Of a DNA stretch of 64,000 nucleotides, positions 51,520 through 59,916 are shown in pieces. The stretch spans positions 608,718 to 672,717 of the forward strand of contig NZ_BMER01000001.1 of NCBI RefSeq assembly GCF_014636865.1. The letters are read 5' to 3'. Numbering within the stretch: the first letter of the stretch is position 1; each line of letters begins with the position of its first letter. A program made the translations under genes and the position numbers. Source of the DNA: Parapedobacter pyrenivorans. Lineage in GTDB: Bacteria > Bacteroidota > Bacteroidia > Sphingobacteriales > Sphingobacteriaceae. The notes under the pieces were generated by a model. That model was not told where the DNA came from. It did no database searches and saw only the letters and a list, made by a program, of their open reading frames with translations.

Positions 51520-54258
51520 TCAGAATTTAAAATTGTAGGTGACAAATGGAATGGGATTCCCGAAAATGGACAGCTGATAGCCATTGATCTGCCCCCGTTC
51601 GGACACGAAATACGTGGAATATGCATTTTTCCTGCCGGTAACATTGTATACACCCACCGCCCACGAGCTGTGTGCCAGCTTTTTCAACTTGTGGTTGCCT
51701 TCGATATTCATCGACAGGTCTGCACGGTAATAATCTGGTATCCGGTATGCATTCCGTTCCGAATAGAATACCCGGCCCGATCCATTCATGTCATAACGAG
51801 CGATAGGCAGCGTAATGGGCCTGCCTGTACCATAATTGAAGTTGAACGAGACGGAAAATCGCTGCGTAAAGCGGAAATTGCTGACCAACGTTACGTCATG
51901 TGGCCTGTCGTAATTCGCCGGATACGGATTGCCCCCGTTTACACGTTCGGTTTGAAACGGGCTATCTGCCGTAAGCAGTATCCGCGAATACGTGTAAGCC
52001 AACCAACCATTCAATCGTCCTCCCTTTTTGCGCACCATCAGTTCCACGCCGTACGCCTCACCTTCGGTAGCCAATACGTCGCGCTCGATATCCGGGTTCA
52101 TGGTCAGTCTCGCACCACCTTTGTAATCCAGGTAGTCGTGGATAACTCGGTGGTAAGCTTCGATATAGGTTTCTACCTGATCTCCATAGAAATTCCGATA
52201 CAGCCCCAGGGAGGCCTGTCTGCCGCGTTGCGGCCGTATATTAAAATCGCTCAGCTTCCAATTGTCTGTGGGGGCCATGGTCGCGGTATTGGAAATCATG
52301 TGGATGTATTGCCGGAGGGTATGGTAACCAGCCTTTATTGCGGTGTTATCAGACAGCTTGTACCGGGCAGATACCCGGATCTCCGGACCGTGATAGGTTT
52401 TCATGAATGCACCTGACCCTTTCCGTTGAGCTTCAATAAGCGTAGCCTCACTCATCGGTGCGTCGGGCAGGTATTTCTTCACCGTCCCCGGCCCCATCGC
52501 ATTGAACATCGAATAGCGTACGCCATAGTCGATGGAAAAGCGGTCATCCACCGTAAAGTGGTCCTCCAGGTAAACCGCGTGCTCCAATGCCTGCTCGCCA
52601 GGTAATGAGACAGCCTTGACCAGCGAAGTCGTGCTATACCCGGTCATCCGACCAGGATTCAAGGCATAGTGCTTCACCTGAACACCGAATTGCAGCAAGT
52701 GTGCCGGACCCAGCCTATAGTCAGCACCTATTTTGACCTCGGTTTGCCGCAATCGATAAGTAAGCTGATAGTCGGTTGCGGAAGACAATTCATCTCGCAC
52801 CCCAAAGCGATAGCCGCTGTATGTCCCCGAAAACGCCCATCGCAACCGATCACTGCTCCGGTGAATCCACCTGAATTGCAACGCCTCATTGTTATAATGA
52901 TATAAGGTATCGCTGTTCAGCTTAAAGCGATCGTCACTGAAGTAAGTAGAAAAATGAAGCGTATCGTCATTCCTTCGAATGTGTTCGATCTGCATATCGA
53001 CGTCATAAAATGAAGCCCGGCTCTTTCCGAAATCCGCCTTGGGAAGCAGCGTCAGGAGCCAATTGGAGTACGTGCTACGTAAGCCTGCCACGAATGTGGT
53101 GCGCTCATTCCCCAGCGGACCATCCAGCGCGAGCCGACTGGTCAACAGTCCGATTCCGCCACTCCCTTTCAGTCTTTCCCGATTCCCGCGCTTCGCCGCG
53201 ATATCAAGTACGGAAGAAAGCCGACCACCGAATCGCGAGGGGATGCTGCCCTTATACAGCTCCAGGTTCTCCACGATATCCGGGTTAATCGCTGAAAAAA
53301 AGCCAAAAAAATGGGTCGGATTATAAATCGTCTTTCCCTCGAACAGCACGAGGTTCTGATCTGCTGCACCCCCACGCACATTGAAACCCGTGCTAGCCTC
53401 GCCCACGGATAATACACCCGGCAACGCCAATACGACGCGCAATACGTCAGCTTCGCCAAACACAACCGGTGTTTGCTTGATTTGCCTTATCCCCAACGTT
53501 TCAACCCCACTTAAGCTACTGCTCACGTTGCTAGACGGTTCTGCATTCACGACGACCTCGCTCAATACCGTCATCTTTTCGTTGACACCGACAATCAGCT
53601 GACCGTCACCATTCACCAGCAATTGCCTATTGGCGCTAGTTATCCCCGCGGCATTTACATACAATGTTTGGTAACCTTTCGGAATAGCCAGCCGAAAAGC
53701 CCCGTTTGCATCCGTCATAGCAGTTTTGTCCGTTTCGTTGATTCCGATTCGTGCAGCCGTAACGAACGCTCCAGACGTCAAATCGATTACCTTACCGGTT
53801 AATAGGACCGTATCCTTTCCCGCCGACGCATAACCAATCGTATACAACTTGTTCGGCAACGATGCAATCTCCGCAGTTTCCATCGCGGAAACACGTTGCG
53901 TGCCTACCACTTCTTGGATGGCTTCGCCAAAATAGGCTGCCGGAAGTTCGGTTTGGATAGGGTCGCCTTCGATGATAAATATATCATCCGCCATCCGTAT
54001 AACTTGAAACGCAGTACCTTTGAAAATTTGTTGCAAAACTTCATCCAACGATCTATCCGCCGTCTGGATGGATACCGAGAGGCCATCCAGCTGTCGCTCG
54101 TCAAAAAAGAAACGGACGGGCACTTGGTGTTCGATGGCAGCAGCTACTTCCATGAACGTGGCATTTTTTACTTGTAGGTCTACGTTAGGCCACACATCCT
54201 GGCCTTTGGCCGCCAACGCAGCCAATATCGCATAAACCATAAATAAGACCTTCCTCAT
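51520..54258 (-). CDS. TonB-dependent receptor with N-terminal STN domain
   Basis: A 912-aa protein: signal peptide to about residue 20, an STN (secretin/TonB short N-terminal) domain at about 25-95 (FMEVAAAIEHQVPVRFFFDE), a carboxypeptidase-regulatory-like domain (about 150-235), a plug (DVLRVVLALPGVLSVGEAS) and a barrel ending NPIPFVTYNFKF. STN domains often pass a signal to a FecR anti-sigma factor, but no FecR or sigma gene is nearby. It is second in an operon of four: a 226-aa unknown protein 6 bp upstream, the DUF4249 lipoprotein 5 bp downstream, then the MG2-like protein. Ligand unknown. Confidence 0.88.
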   Translation of the reverse strand: MRKVLFMVYAILAALAAKGQDVWPNVDLQVKNATFMEVAAAIEHQVPVRFFFDERQLDGLSVSIQTADRSLDEVLQQIFKGTAFQVIRMADDIFIIEGDPIQTELPAAYFGEAIQEVVGTQRVSAMETAEIASLPNKLYTIGYASAGKDTVLLTGKVIDLTSGAFVTAARIGINETDKTAMTDANGAFRLAIPKGYQTLYVNAAGITSANRQLLVNGDGQLIVGVNEKMTVLSEVVVNAEPSSNVSSSLSGVETLGIRQIKQTPVVFGEADVLRVVLALPGVLSVGEASTGFNVRGGAADQNLVLFEGKTIYNPTHFFGFFSAINPDIVENLELYKGSIPSRFGGRLSSVLDIAAKRGNRERLKGSGGIGLLTSRLALDGPLGNERTTFVAGLRSTYSNWLLTLLPKADFGKSRASFYDVDMQIEHIRRNDDTLHFSTYFSDDRFKLNSDTLYHYNNEALQFRWIHRSSDRLRWAFSGTYSGYRFGVRDELSSATDYQLTYRLRQTEVKIGADYRLGPAHLLQFGVQVKHYALNPGRMTGYSTTSLVKAVSLPGEQALEHAVYLEDHFTVDDRFSIDYGVRYSMFNAMGPGTVKKYLPDAPMSEATLIEAQRKGSGAFMKTYHGPEIRVSARYKLSDNTAIKAGYHTLRQYIHMISNTATMAPTDNWKLSDFNIRPQRGRQASLGLYRNFYGDQVETYIEAYHRVIHDYLDYKGGARLTMNPDIERDVLATEGEAYGVELMVRKKGGRLNGWLAYTYSRILLTADSPFQTERVNGGNPYPANYDRPHDVTLVSNFRFTQRFSVSFNFNYGTGRPITLPIARYDMNGSGRVFYSERNAYRIPDYYRADLSMNIEGNHKLKKLAHSSWAVGVYNVTGRKNAYSTYFVSERGQINGYQLSIFGNPIPFVTYNFKF

Positions 54259-54264
54259 GCGGCA

Positions 54265-54945
54265 TCAATGAATATCCTCACAAAAAATCAACGTCTCGAG
54301 GAGCGCTCGTTCAAAATCATGTTTAAAATCCAGCTGACGCTGGCGCGCAAATCGCTTAGCTTCCCGTCTTGCCGTTGGATAAACCCGGTAAATCGATGAT
54401 CTGCCCACAAGTGGGAAAGCATGCCCCCCTTTGACCAAATAATAGCTATCCGAACGAACTACTGAAAATTGAAGATAGTGTTGCTCATGGTTTTCCTTCA
54501 GCACGCCACGCCGCTTCACCAGCAGCTTGGTGTTGTCTCGATCGTACAACAGCTCGTAAAACCCTTGGTTAGGCAAACCCGTGAACAGCCGCTCTTCTCC
54601 CATTAAGCGATGGAATTGCCGATCTTCTAAAGAAAACGCCTGCACGTTTTCCTGTGCAGGCGTCAGCAACTGCTCATTTGGGTTGGTCGTCACTACCTCG
54701 TCCCGCATCAGGTCATACCCAATCCTCACCGAATCATAATCCACACCGTTGAAACGGATACCGCCCAGCAGTGAATGGTGCCCGCCGACCCACACACTCC
54801 CCACTAAACGCGCTCGTAGCCCCACGTATGCTCTGCCACTATAGATATGGGCATTGTTGTCGATCGTGGTAGACTGAGCCTGTACCTCCACTAACAGGAT
54901 GCATAAGAAACAACAACCAATCAGGTTCTTTATGGCGACTCTCAT
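54265..54945 (-). CDS. exported protein of unknown function, first gene of the TonB/DUF4249 operon
   Basis: A 226-aa protein with a signal peptide (IGCCFLCILLVEVQAQS) and no lipobox that would clearly be used, although two cysteines lie inside the hydrophobic part. The mature region has a glycine-rich start (YVGLRARLVGSVWVGGHHSLLGG), quoted in part, then a mostly polar body ending in a basic helix with REAKRFARQRQLDF. I recognise no domain. It lies 6 bp before the STN-type receptor and is the first gene of the leftward four-gene operon. It is likely periplasmic and connected with the receptor. Nothing in the sequence suggests catalysis. Confidence 0.7.
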   Translation of the reverse strand: MRVAIKNLIGCCFLCILLVEVQAQSTTIDNNAHIYSGRAYVGLRARLVGSVWVGGHHSLLGGIRFNGVDYDSVRIGYDLMRDEVVTTNPNEQLLTPAQENVQAFSLEDRQFHRLMGEERLFTGLPNQGFYELLYDRDNTKLLVKRRGVLKENHEQHYLQFSVVRSDSYYLVKGGHAFPLVGRSSIYRVYPTARREAKRFARQRQLDFKHDFERALLETLIFCEDIH

Positions 54946-55018
54946 GTGTCATGTTACTAACGTAAACGGCCATACGACCGAGAGCCGCATGACCATTTAC
55001 GCAAACCAAACCAATAAA

Positions 55019-56629
55019 TCAATAACCCGGATTAGGCTCGAGCTTCGGATTTTTCGACAACTCTGCAAAGGGTATTGGGAACAAGGTGCGGGTTTGTGCC
55101 TGCGCATGAGGGCGGTGGTTAAACCAACTTTTTGTCTGGAACACGCCGAAACGGATCAAATCCTGCCTACGGCGGGCCTCTGCGGCAAATTCCCAGCCCA
55201 GCTCATCCAAAAAGCGTCCAAACTTGATATCCGCTCCTCCATTCACTTCATCGACAGTTCCATCCGGATTTTGCCATCCGTATTGGTACGTACTTCCTTT
55301 CAGTAGATCAGCGCCAGTAACTGCTGCTTTTTCCGGATTATCCTTGAAAGCCCGTTGCCGCACCTCCGTTACCAGTGCTGCAGCACCGTTCGCATCACCT
55401 TTGCGCAACAGCGCTTCTGCCTTCATCATCAACACGTCGCCATATCGGAATAGTGGAAAATCATTGTCCAGGTTATTTGTCGCTCCTTGCTTGATTTTAT
55501 ACTTGCCGACCCGGAAACCAGCATTGCTGGGCACACCACCATCCCGGGCAATTTCAGATACCTCTTTCACATAGTTGATGACCTCTTCGCCCGTAGACGC
55601 GTGGTATTGCGGGCCCTGTATCCACGTATCCTGCAAACGGGTATCATCCGGATCATAGGTATCGATGAATTGAGGCACCGCGCAATTGCCACCCCACGGC
55701 CCAGCAGACATCCCATACACCAAGCGGCTTAACGGATCTAGGGTCTTCATATGCAACGAAGCCCCCTGTCCGTATATTTCGTCATAAGGAACAGCAAAGA
55801 TAATCTCACCCGAGTTCTGATTGGTATAGGTAAAAACATCGGAATAATTCGCATCCAGCGCAAACAGCTCGCTGCCGATAATTATATCCGCCTCTTCGAT
55901 TACTTTATCCCATTGCGGTGTACCGGTATAGACTTCCGCATTGAGGTAGATTTTTGCAAGCAACGCTCTTGCCGCCCATTTTGTCATCCGTCCATAGGTA
56001 TTCGGCGATACTTCTTCCGTCAAATCCGGCAATACCGTCGCCAGTTCCGAAAGGATGAAATCATACACCTCCTGCCGGGTGTTTTGCTCCGGCAGTGAGT
56101 CATCTCGGTAGTCGGTCACAATCGGTACATTACCGTGGTTGTCTAACAAGAAGTAATAGGCCAACGCACGGACCGCCCGCAGTTCAACCAGCGCCGCTGC
56201 GGCAACATCTTCAGGTAAAGTAAGGGTACCATCCTCAATCTGCATAATGGTCATGTTGCATCTGGAGATGCTGGAGAAAGCCATCCCCCATGCATTGTTG
56301 GGTTGGGACTGCTCCGATGTCCAATTATGCTGATGCATGCGACGGTACGTGCCCCCATCGTCCCAACCATTGGGGCGCACCGGCGTCACGACGGCATCGG
56401 CCGACTCCTCCTGCAAATCAAAATAACCGTGCCAACCCAACATCGAACCCCGGAATGGCGCATATATCGGCGCTAATATATAGGGTAAATCGCGTTCGGT
56501 CGGTTTGAACGAGCTGGCCAGCACTTCCGAATAGACTTCTTCATCCAAGTTTGTACAAGAACTGATCCCGGCCCCTAAGGTAACCGCCAAGAGGGAACCA
56601 TAGGCTACTATTTTCGTTTTCATTTTCAT
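55019..56629 (-). CDS. SusD/RagB-family glycan-binding lipoprotein
   Basis: A 536-aa lipoprotein (lipobox GAGISSC, Cys about residue 25) with SusD landmarks NLDEEVYSEV, AFSSISRCNMTIMQIEDG, LRAVRALAYYFLLDNHGNVP and the C-terminal ELGWEFAAEARRRQDLIRFG. Length and many stretches match the SusD at 23960-25570, so the two SusC/SusD pairs are paralogous. It lies 21 bp behind its susC. No glycosidase gene follows directly; the next genes are a separate receptor operon. Substrate unknown, but a candidate AraR operator in front of the susC suggests arabinose-responsive expression. Confidence 0.93.
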   Translation of the reverse strand: MKMKTKIVAYGSLLAVTLGAGISSCTNLDEEVYSEVLASSFKPTERDLPYILAPIYAPFRGSMLGWHGYFDLQEESADAVVTPVRPNGWDDGGTYRRMHQHNWTSEQSQPNNAWGMAFSSISRCNMTIMQIEDGTLTLPEDVAAAALVELRAVRALAYYFLLDNHGNVPIVTDYRDDSLPEQNTRQEVYDFILSELATVLPDLTEEVSPNTYGRMTKWAARALLAKIYLNAEVYTGTPQWDKVIEEADIIIGSELFALDANYSDVFTYTNQNSGEIIFAVPYDEIYGQGASLHMKTLDPLSRLVYGMSAGPWGGNCAVPQFIDTYDPDDTRLQDTWIQGPQYHASTGEEVINYVKEVSEIARDGGVPSNAGFRVGKYKIKQGATNNLDNDFPLFRYGDVLMMKAEALLRKGDANGAAALVTEVRQRAFKDNPEKAAVTGADLLKGSTYQYGWQNPDGTVDEVNGGADIKFGRFLDELGWEFAAEARRRQDLIRFGVFQTKSWFNHRPHAQAQTRTLFPIPFAELSKNPKLEPNPGY

Positions 56630-56650
56630 GAGATACTTATAATCAATTTT

Positions 56651-59611
56651 TTAAAAAGTAACATTTAGTCCCAATGTATACGTGCGTGTCGACGGATACT
56701 TGTCGCGGTGATCCATCCCCGGCGCAAAGGTAAAGTCGCCGGAATAGCTCACCGCCTCCGGATCGATACCTCTGTATCCGGTGAAGGTATGCAGGTTCAA
56801 ACCTGAGAAATAAATGCGCAGATTACTTATCCCCTTAATTGAGTTGGGTTTAAAGGTATACCCCAAGGTTACGTTGTCGATTTTGAGGTAATCAGCGTCT
56901 TCGATGTAATGGGACACATACACCAGCGAGTTCCGCAACTCTTTGCCGTCAATTGGGTCAAACGCTGTTTTAAGCACGTTATAAGACCGGTTTACCGGGT
57001 TGTCATAGTACAGGCTCTGCATGTTCAGCACCTGATGGCCGAAAGCCCCGCGGAAATTTACCGAAACGTCAAAATTCTGGATATTCACCGTGTTGTTCCA
57101 ACCCACATTGAATTTGGGAATACCGTTTCCATAATATTGCCGGTCTTCGGGCGTCGCATCTTCCATGGAAATCACTTCACCCTCACGACTCTCAACCAAC
57201 CAGCCACCATTCTCATCCAAACCGACGCTTTTGTAGACAAAGTATTGGCCAATCGGGCCACCCACAGCTACCCGGTGCGTACTAATCTGGATGGGCTCTC
57301 CGGTATGCCCAGCGTCGAAAAATTCCCGCGTCACATTGAACTGTTCATTGGAAAGATTAACCAGCTTATTCTTATTGGTCGAAAAGGTTACATTGGTATT
57401 CCATTTCACTGTTTTGGTTTCTACTGCCCGGACGTTGACCAGAACCTCAAAGCCCGAATTCTGCATCTCACCAGCATTGAGCATCATATTTCCAAAAAGG
57501 TAAGGAGGGGTCGGGACAGGGAAATTATACAACAAGTCTTTCACATTGCGGACATAATAATCGAGTGAGCCCGTCACCCTGTTTTTCATGAAGCCAAAAT
57601 CCAGACCCACGTTCCACTCTTCCTTTTTCTCCCACCGCAGGTCTGGGTTGAAATTCCGAGCTGGCACAAAACCCGGCACCCATTTCCCATTGATGTAGGC
57701 GCCTTGAGATGTGTTAAAATTATAGCTTGTTTGCGACTGATAAGGATTGTTCGCAATGGTACCGGTCACCCCGAAACCACCCCGTAGTTTGAACTCAGAC
57801 ACAAATGCAACAGGTTGCATAAACTCTTCATTAGCTACATTCCACGCCGCTGAAACGCCGGGAAATGTACCCCACTGGTAGTTCGCTCCAAAGGCCGAAG
57901 AACCTTCCCGGCGTATACTGGCCGTCAACATATAGCGGTCCTTCCACGAATAATTTACCCGACCGAAGAAACCGGCCAGTTTCCACATGTCCTTTTCACT
58001 TTCCATTGTAGCCAGCCCCCGTTGTAAGGCCGTACCACTTTCCAATCGGTTATACGTGTATTCATCCGTCGGAAAATCAAAATTATACACTTCAAAAGAT
58101 TCGCCGACGTTATACTGATAACTGTATCCCCCAAGTAGGGTAAAGCGGTGATCGCCAAATGACTTGTTATAATTGGCTGTCAGTTCCAACAAATCTTCCG
58201 TATTGGCACCGGTTGAACGGCTAGCGGTACCATTTAGGTTGTTCTTCGTGGTGTTCACGTGATCGAACGTTGTGGAATTGCCCGTGAGGTCATTATTGAT
58301 AACCCGCGATATCAACATTTTTAGGCTCAAATCACCTATCGGGCGATAATCGACCGAACCGCTGAATCGGCTTTCCCGAAATATACGATCGTTTATCGAC
58401 TCGTGTATCAAACCCAGCGGGTTGTCGTATGCGTAATCATTGCGTTCCTGCCATCCACCGTCTTCATTATAGATATTGTCCGTTGGGTTACGAATCATCG
58501 CCTGCCTCCAAATGTATCCACCGGTACCACCTTGATTCGATTTTGAAGTCTGGTTAATCACCTGGATATTCGTACGCAATTTGCCATCAAACATATCGTG
58601 GTTCAAGGCAGCGCGCACGTTAAGCCGCTCCTGGCCGGTTGTTAACATAATACCTTCCCAATTCCGGTAATTCAATGACCCGGTGAAGTTCGTCCGTGAA
58701 TTGCCCCCAAAAAACGTCAGGTTATGGTTATGACTCACCGGAGTCTGGAGAACCTGATCAAGCCAATTGGTGTTGCCCCCGTAATCCGTGTATTCGTAAC
58801 CTTCGCTAATCAGCCTCCGGAAATCGCTGGCATCCATCATATCCGGTCGGCGCTGTATCGTTTGCACGTTGGCATAGCCATTGTACTCGATAGACGTCTT
58901 GGATTCAGAACTCCGGTTTTTTCGCGTCGTGATCAATAGTACCCCGCCAGTAGCACGTGTACCATAAATGGCTGCGGCCGAACCGTCCTTCAAGACGTCT
59001 ACAGATTCTATGTCCTCCGGAGCAACGGTAGCGATATCTCCAGGGACACCATCAATCAGTACCAATGGATTCTGCGATCCGTTGATGGAATTAAGGCCCC
59101 GAAGGTTTATCTGCGTACTGCCGGTTGGATCACCACTCGGTGTGGTGATACGCATACCCGCTACCTTTCCCTGGATCAGCTGAGCAGCATCGCGCACCGT
59201 TCCCTTGGTAAAATCTTCCGCTTTCACACTGGAAATCGCACTGGTTACTTCTCCTCTTCGTTGGGTTCCGTACCCAACCACCACGACCTCTTCCAAGGTC
59301 TCCTCGTTGGCCAGCAGACGGATTGTAAGCGTAGTTTGATTGCTTAAATTCACATCTTCGCCAACAAACCCCAACGCTGTCACTACCAAAACCGCGGGCG
59401 AAGTATATTGGATGGTAAAATTACCGGATTCATCGGTAGCAGTAGCGGTTTGCGTACCCTGTAAACTAAGTGATGCGCCCGCTATCGGGACACCGGTTTC
59501 ATCGAGGACCTTTCCCCTGAGGGTGGTCGACTGCTGTGCAAATCCCAGATGAGCACCCAGCATACCTAATAGAAAGAGATAAATGGATAACTTTTTCATG
59601 CATTTGGTCAT
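56651..59611 (-). CDS. SusC-family TonB-dependent transporter
   Basis: A 986-aa protein if started at the ATG at 59611 (MTKCMKKLSIYLFLLGMLG); 59599 is also possible. An ATG at 59677 would add 22 residues and run through the operator, so I reject it. After the signal peptide come the regulatory-like domain, VVVVGYGTQRRGEVTSAISS, the plug IESVDVLKDGSAAAIYGTRA, and a barrel ending TLGLNVTF. It is closely related to the susC at 20981-23947. It imports oligosaccharides with its SusD partner 21 bp downstream. Candidate operator site D lies 32-54 bp upstream of the start, linking it to the arabinose regulon. Confidence 0.93.
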   Translation of the reverse strand: MTKCMKKLSIYLFLLGMLGAHLGFAQQSTTLRGKVLDETGVPIAGASLSLQGTQTATATDESGNFTIQYTSPAVLVVTALGFVGEDVNLSNQTTLTIRLLANEETLEEVVVVGYGTQRRGEVTSAISSVKAEDFTKGTVRDAAQLIQGKVAGMRITTPSGDPTGSTQINLRGLNSINGSQNPLVLIDGVPGDIATVAPEDIESVDVLKDGSAAAIYGTRATGGVLLITTRKNRSSESKTSIEYNGYANVQTIQRRPDMMDASDFRRLISEGYEYTDYGGNTNWLDQVLQTPVSHNHNLTFFGGNSRTNFTGSLNYRNWEGIMLTTGQERLNVRAALNHDMFDGKLRTNIQVINQTSKSNQGGTGGYIWRQAMIRNPTDNIYNEDGGWQERNDYAYDNPLGLIHESINDRIFRESRFSGSVDYRPIGDLSLKMLISRVINNDLTGNSTTFDHVNTTKNNLNGTASRSTGANTEDLLELTANYNKSFGDHRFTLLGGYSYQYNVGESFEVYNFDFPTDEYTYNRLESGTALQRGLATMESEKDMWKLAGFFGRVNYSWKDRYMLTASIRREGSSAFGANYQWGTFPGVSAAWNVANEEFMQPVAFVSEFKLRGGFGVTGTIANNPYQSQTSYNFNTSQGAYINGKWVPGFVPARNFNPDLRWEKKEEWNVGLDFGFMKNRVTGSLDYYVRNVKDLLYNFPVPTPPYLFGNMMLNAGEMQNSGFEVLVNVRAVETKTVKWNTNVTFSTNKNKLVNLSNEQFNVTREFFDAGHTGEPIQISTHRVAVGGPIGQYFVYKSVGLDENGGWLVESREGEVISMEDATPEDRQYYGNGIPKFNVGWNNTVNIQNFDVSVNFRGAFGHQVLNMQSLYYDNPVNRSYNVLKTAFDPIDGKELRNSLVYVSHYIEDADYLKIDNVTLGYTFKPNSIKGISNLRIYFSGLNLHTFTGYRGIDPEAVSYSGDFTFAPGMDHRDKYPSTRTYTLGLNVTF

Positions 59612-59916
59612 TATAGTAATCGCTTGGTTAAAAGACTTATAATTTAATGTCAAAACAACATTTAAATAACTGTGCAAAAATGCCTCAATGTAAGACGGCC
59701 TATAATTCGGTATAAAATGTCATAACGACATCTTTATAATACAAAGGTAAGGAGTATGCGACCGCTGGACTAACCACATATTGTCCGATGCAAACCATAA
59801 ATTGACGAGCGTATCGGGAAGCCAGACATACAAAGTTAGCCTGAAAAAAGACGACGGATAAAGCAAAGCTTCATATGAACGATGCATTAACACTCGACTC
59901 TAATTCGCATACGACG
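59612..59916. promoter_or_regulatory. control region upstream of the third susC
   Basis: This 305-bp A+T-rich gap contains candidate AraR operator site D (59643-59665, listed separately) and an inverted repeat ATGTC-N5-GACAT at 59717-59731. I found no clean TTG-N19-TAnnTTTG promoter; TTGTTTTG within site D could serve as a poor -7 box. No terminator hairpin for the gene ending at 59917 is evident. Confidence 0.5.
59643..59665 (-). promoter_or_regulatory. candidate AraR operator, site D (upstream of the third susC)
   Basis: Read toward susC the site is TTAAATGT-TGTTTTG-ACATTAAA: one half is perfect and the other matches at 7 of 8 positions. This is the most symmetric copy and supplies the consensus TTAAATGT-N7-ACATTTAA. 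It shares TTAAATGTT-N-TTTTGAC with the araB site 52 kb away. Binding by AraR is inferred. Confidence 0.55.

Noticed and set aside
59612-59677. Upstream start (ATG at 59677) for the third susC
   Set aside because: It would place 22 unconserved residues in front of the signal peptide and translate through the operator-like palindrome; 59611 or 59599 gives a normal signal peptide.
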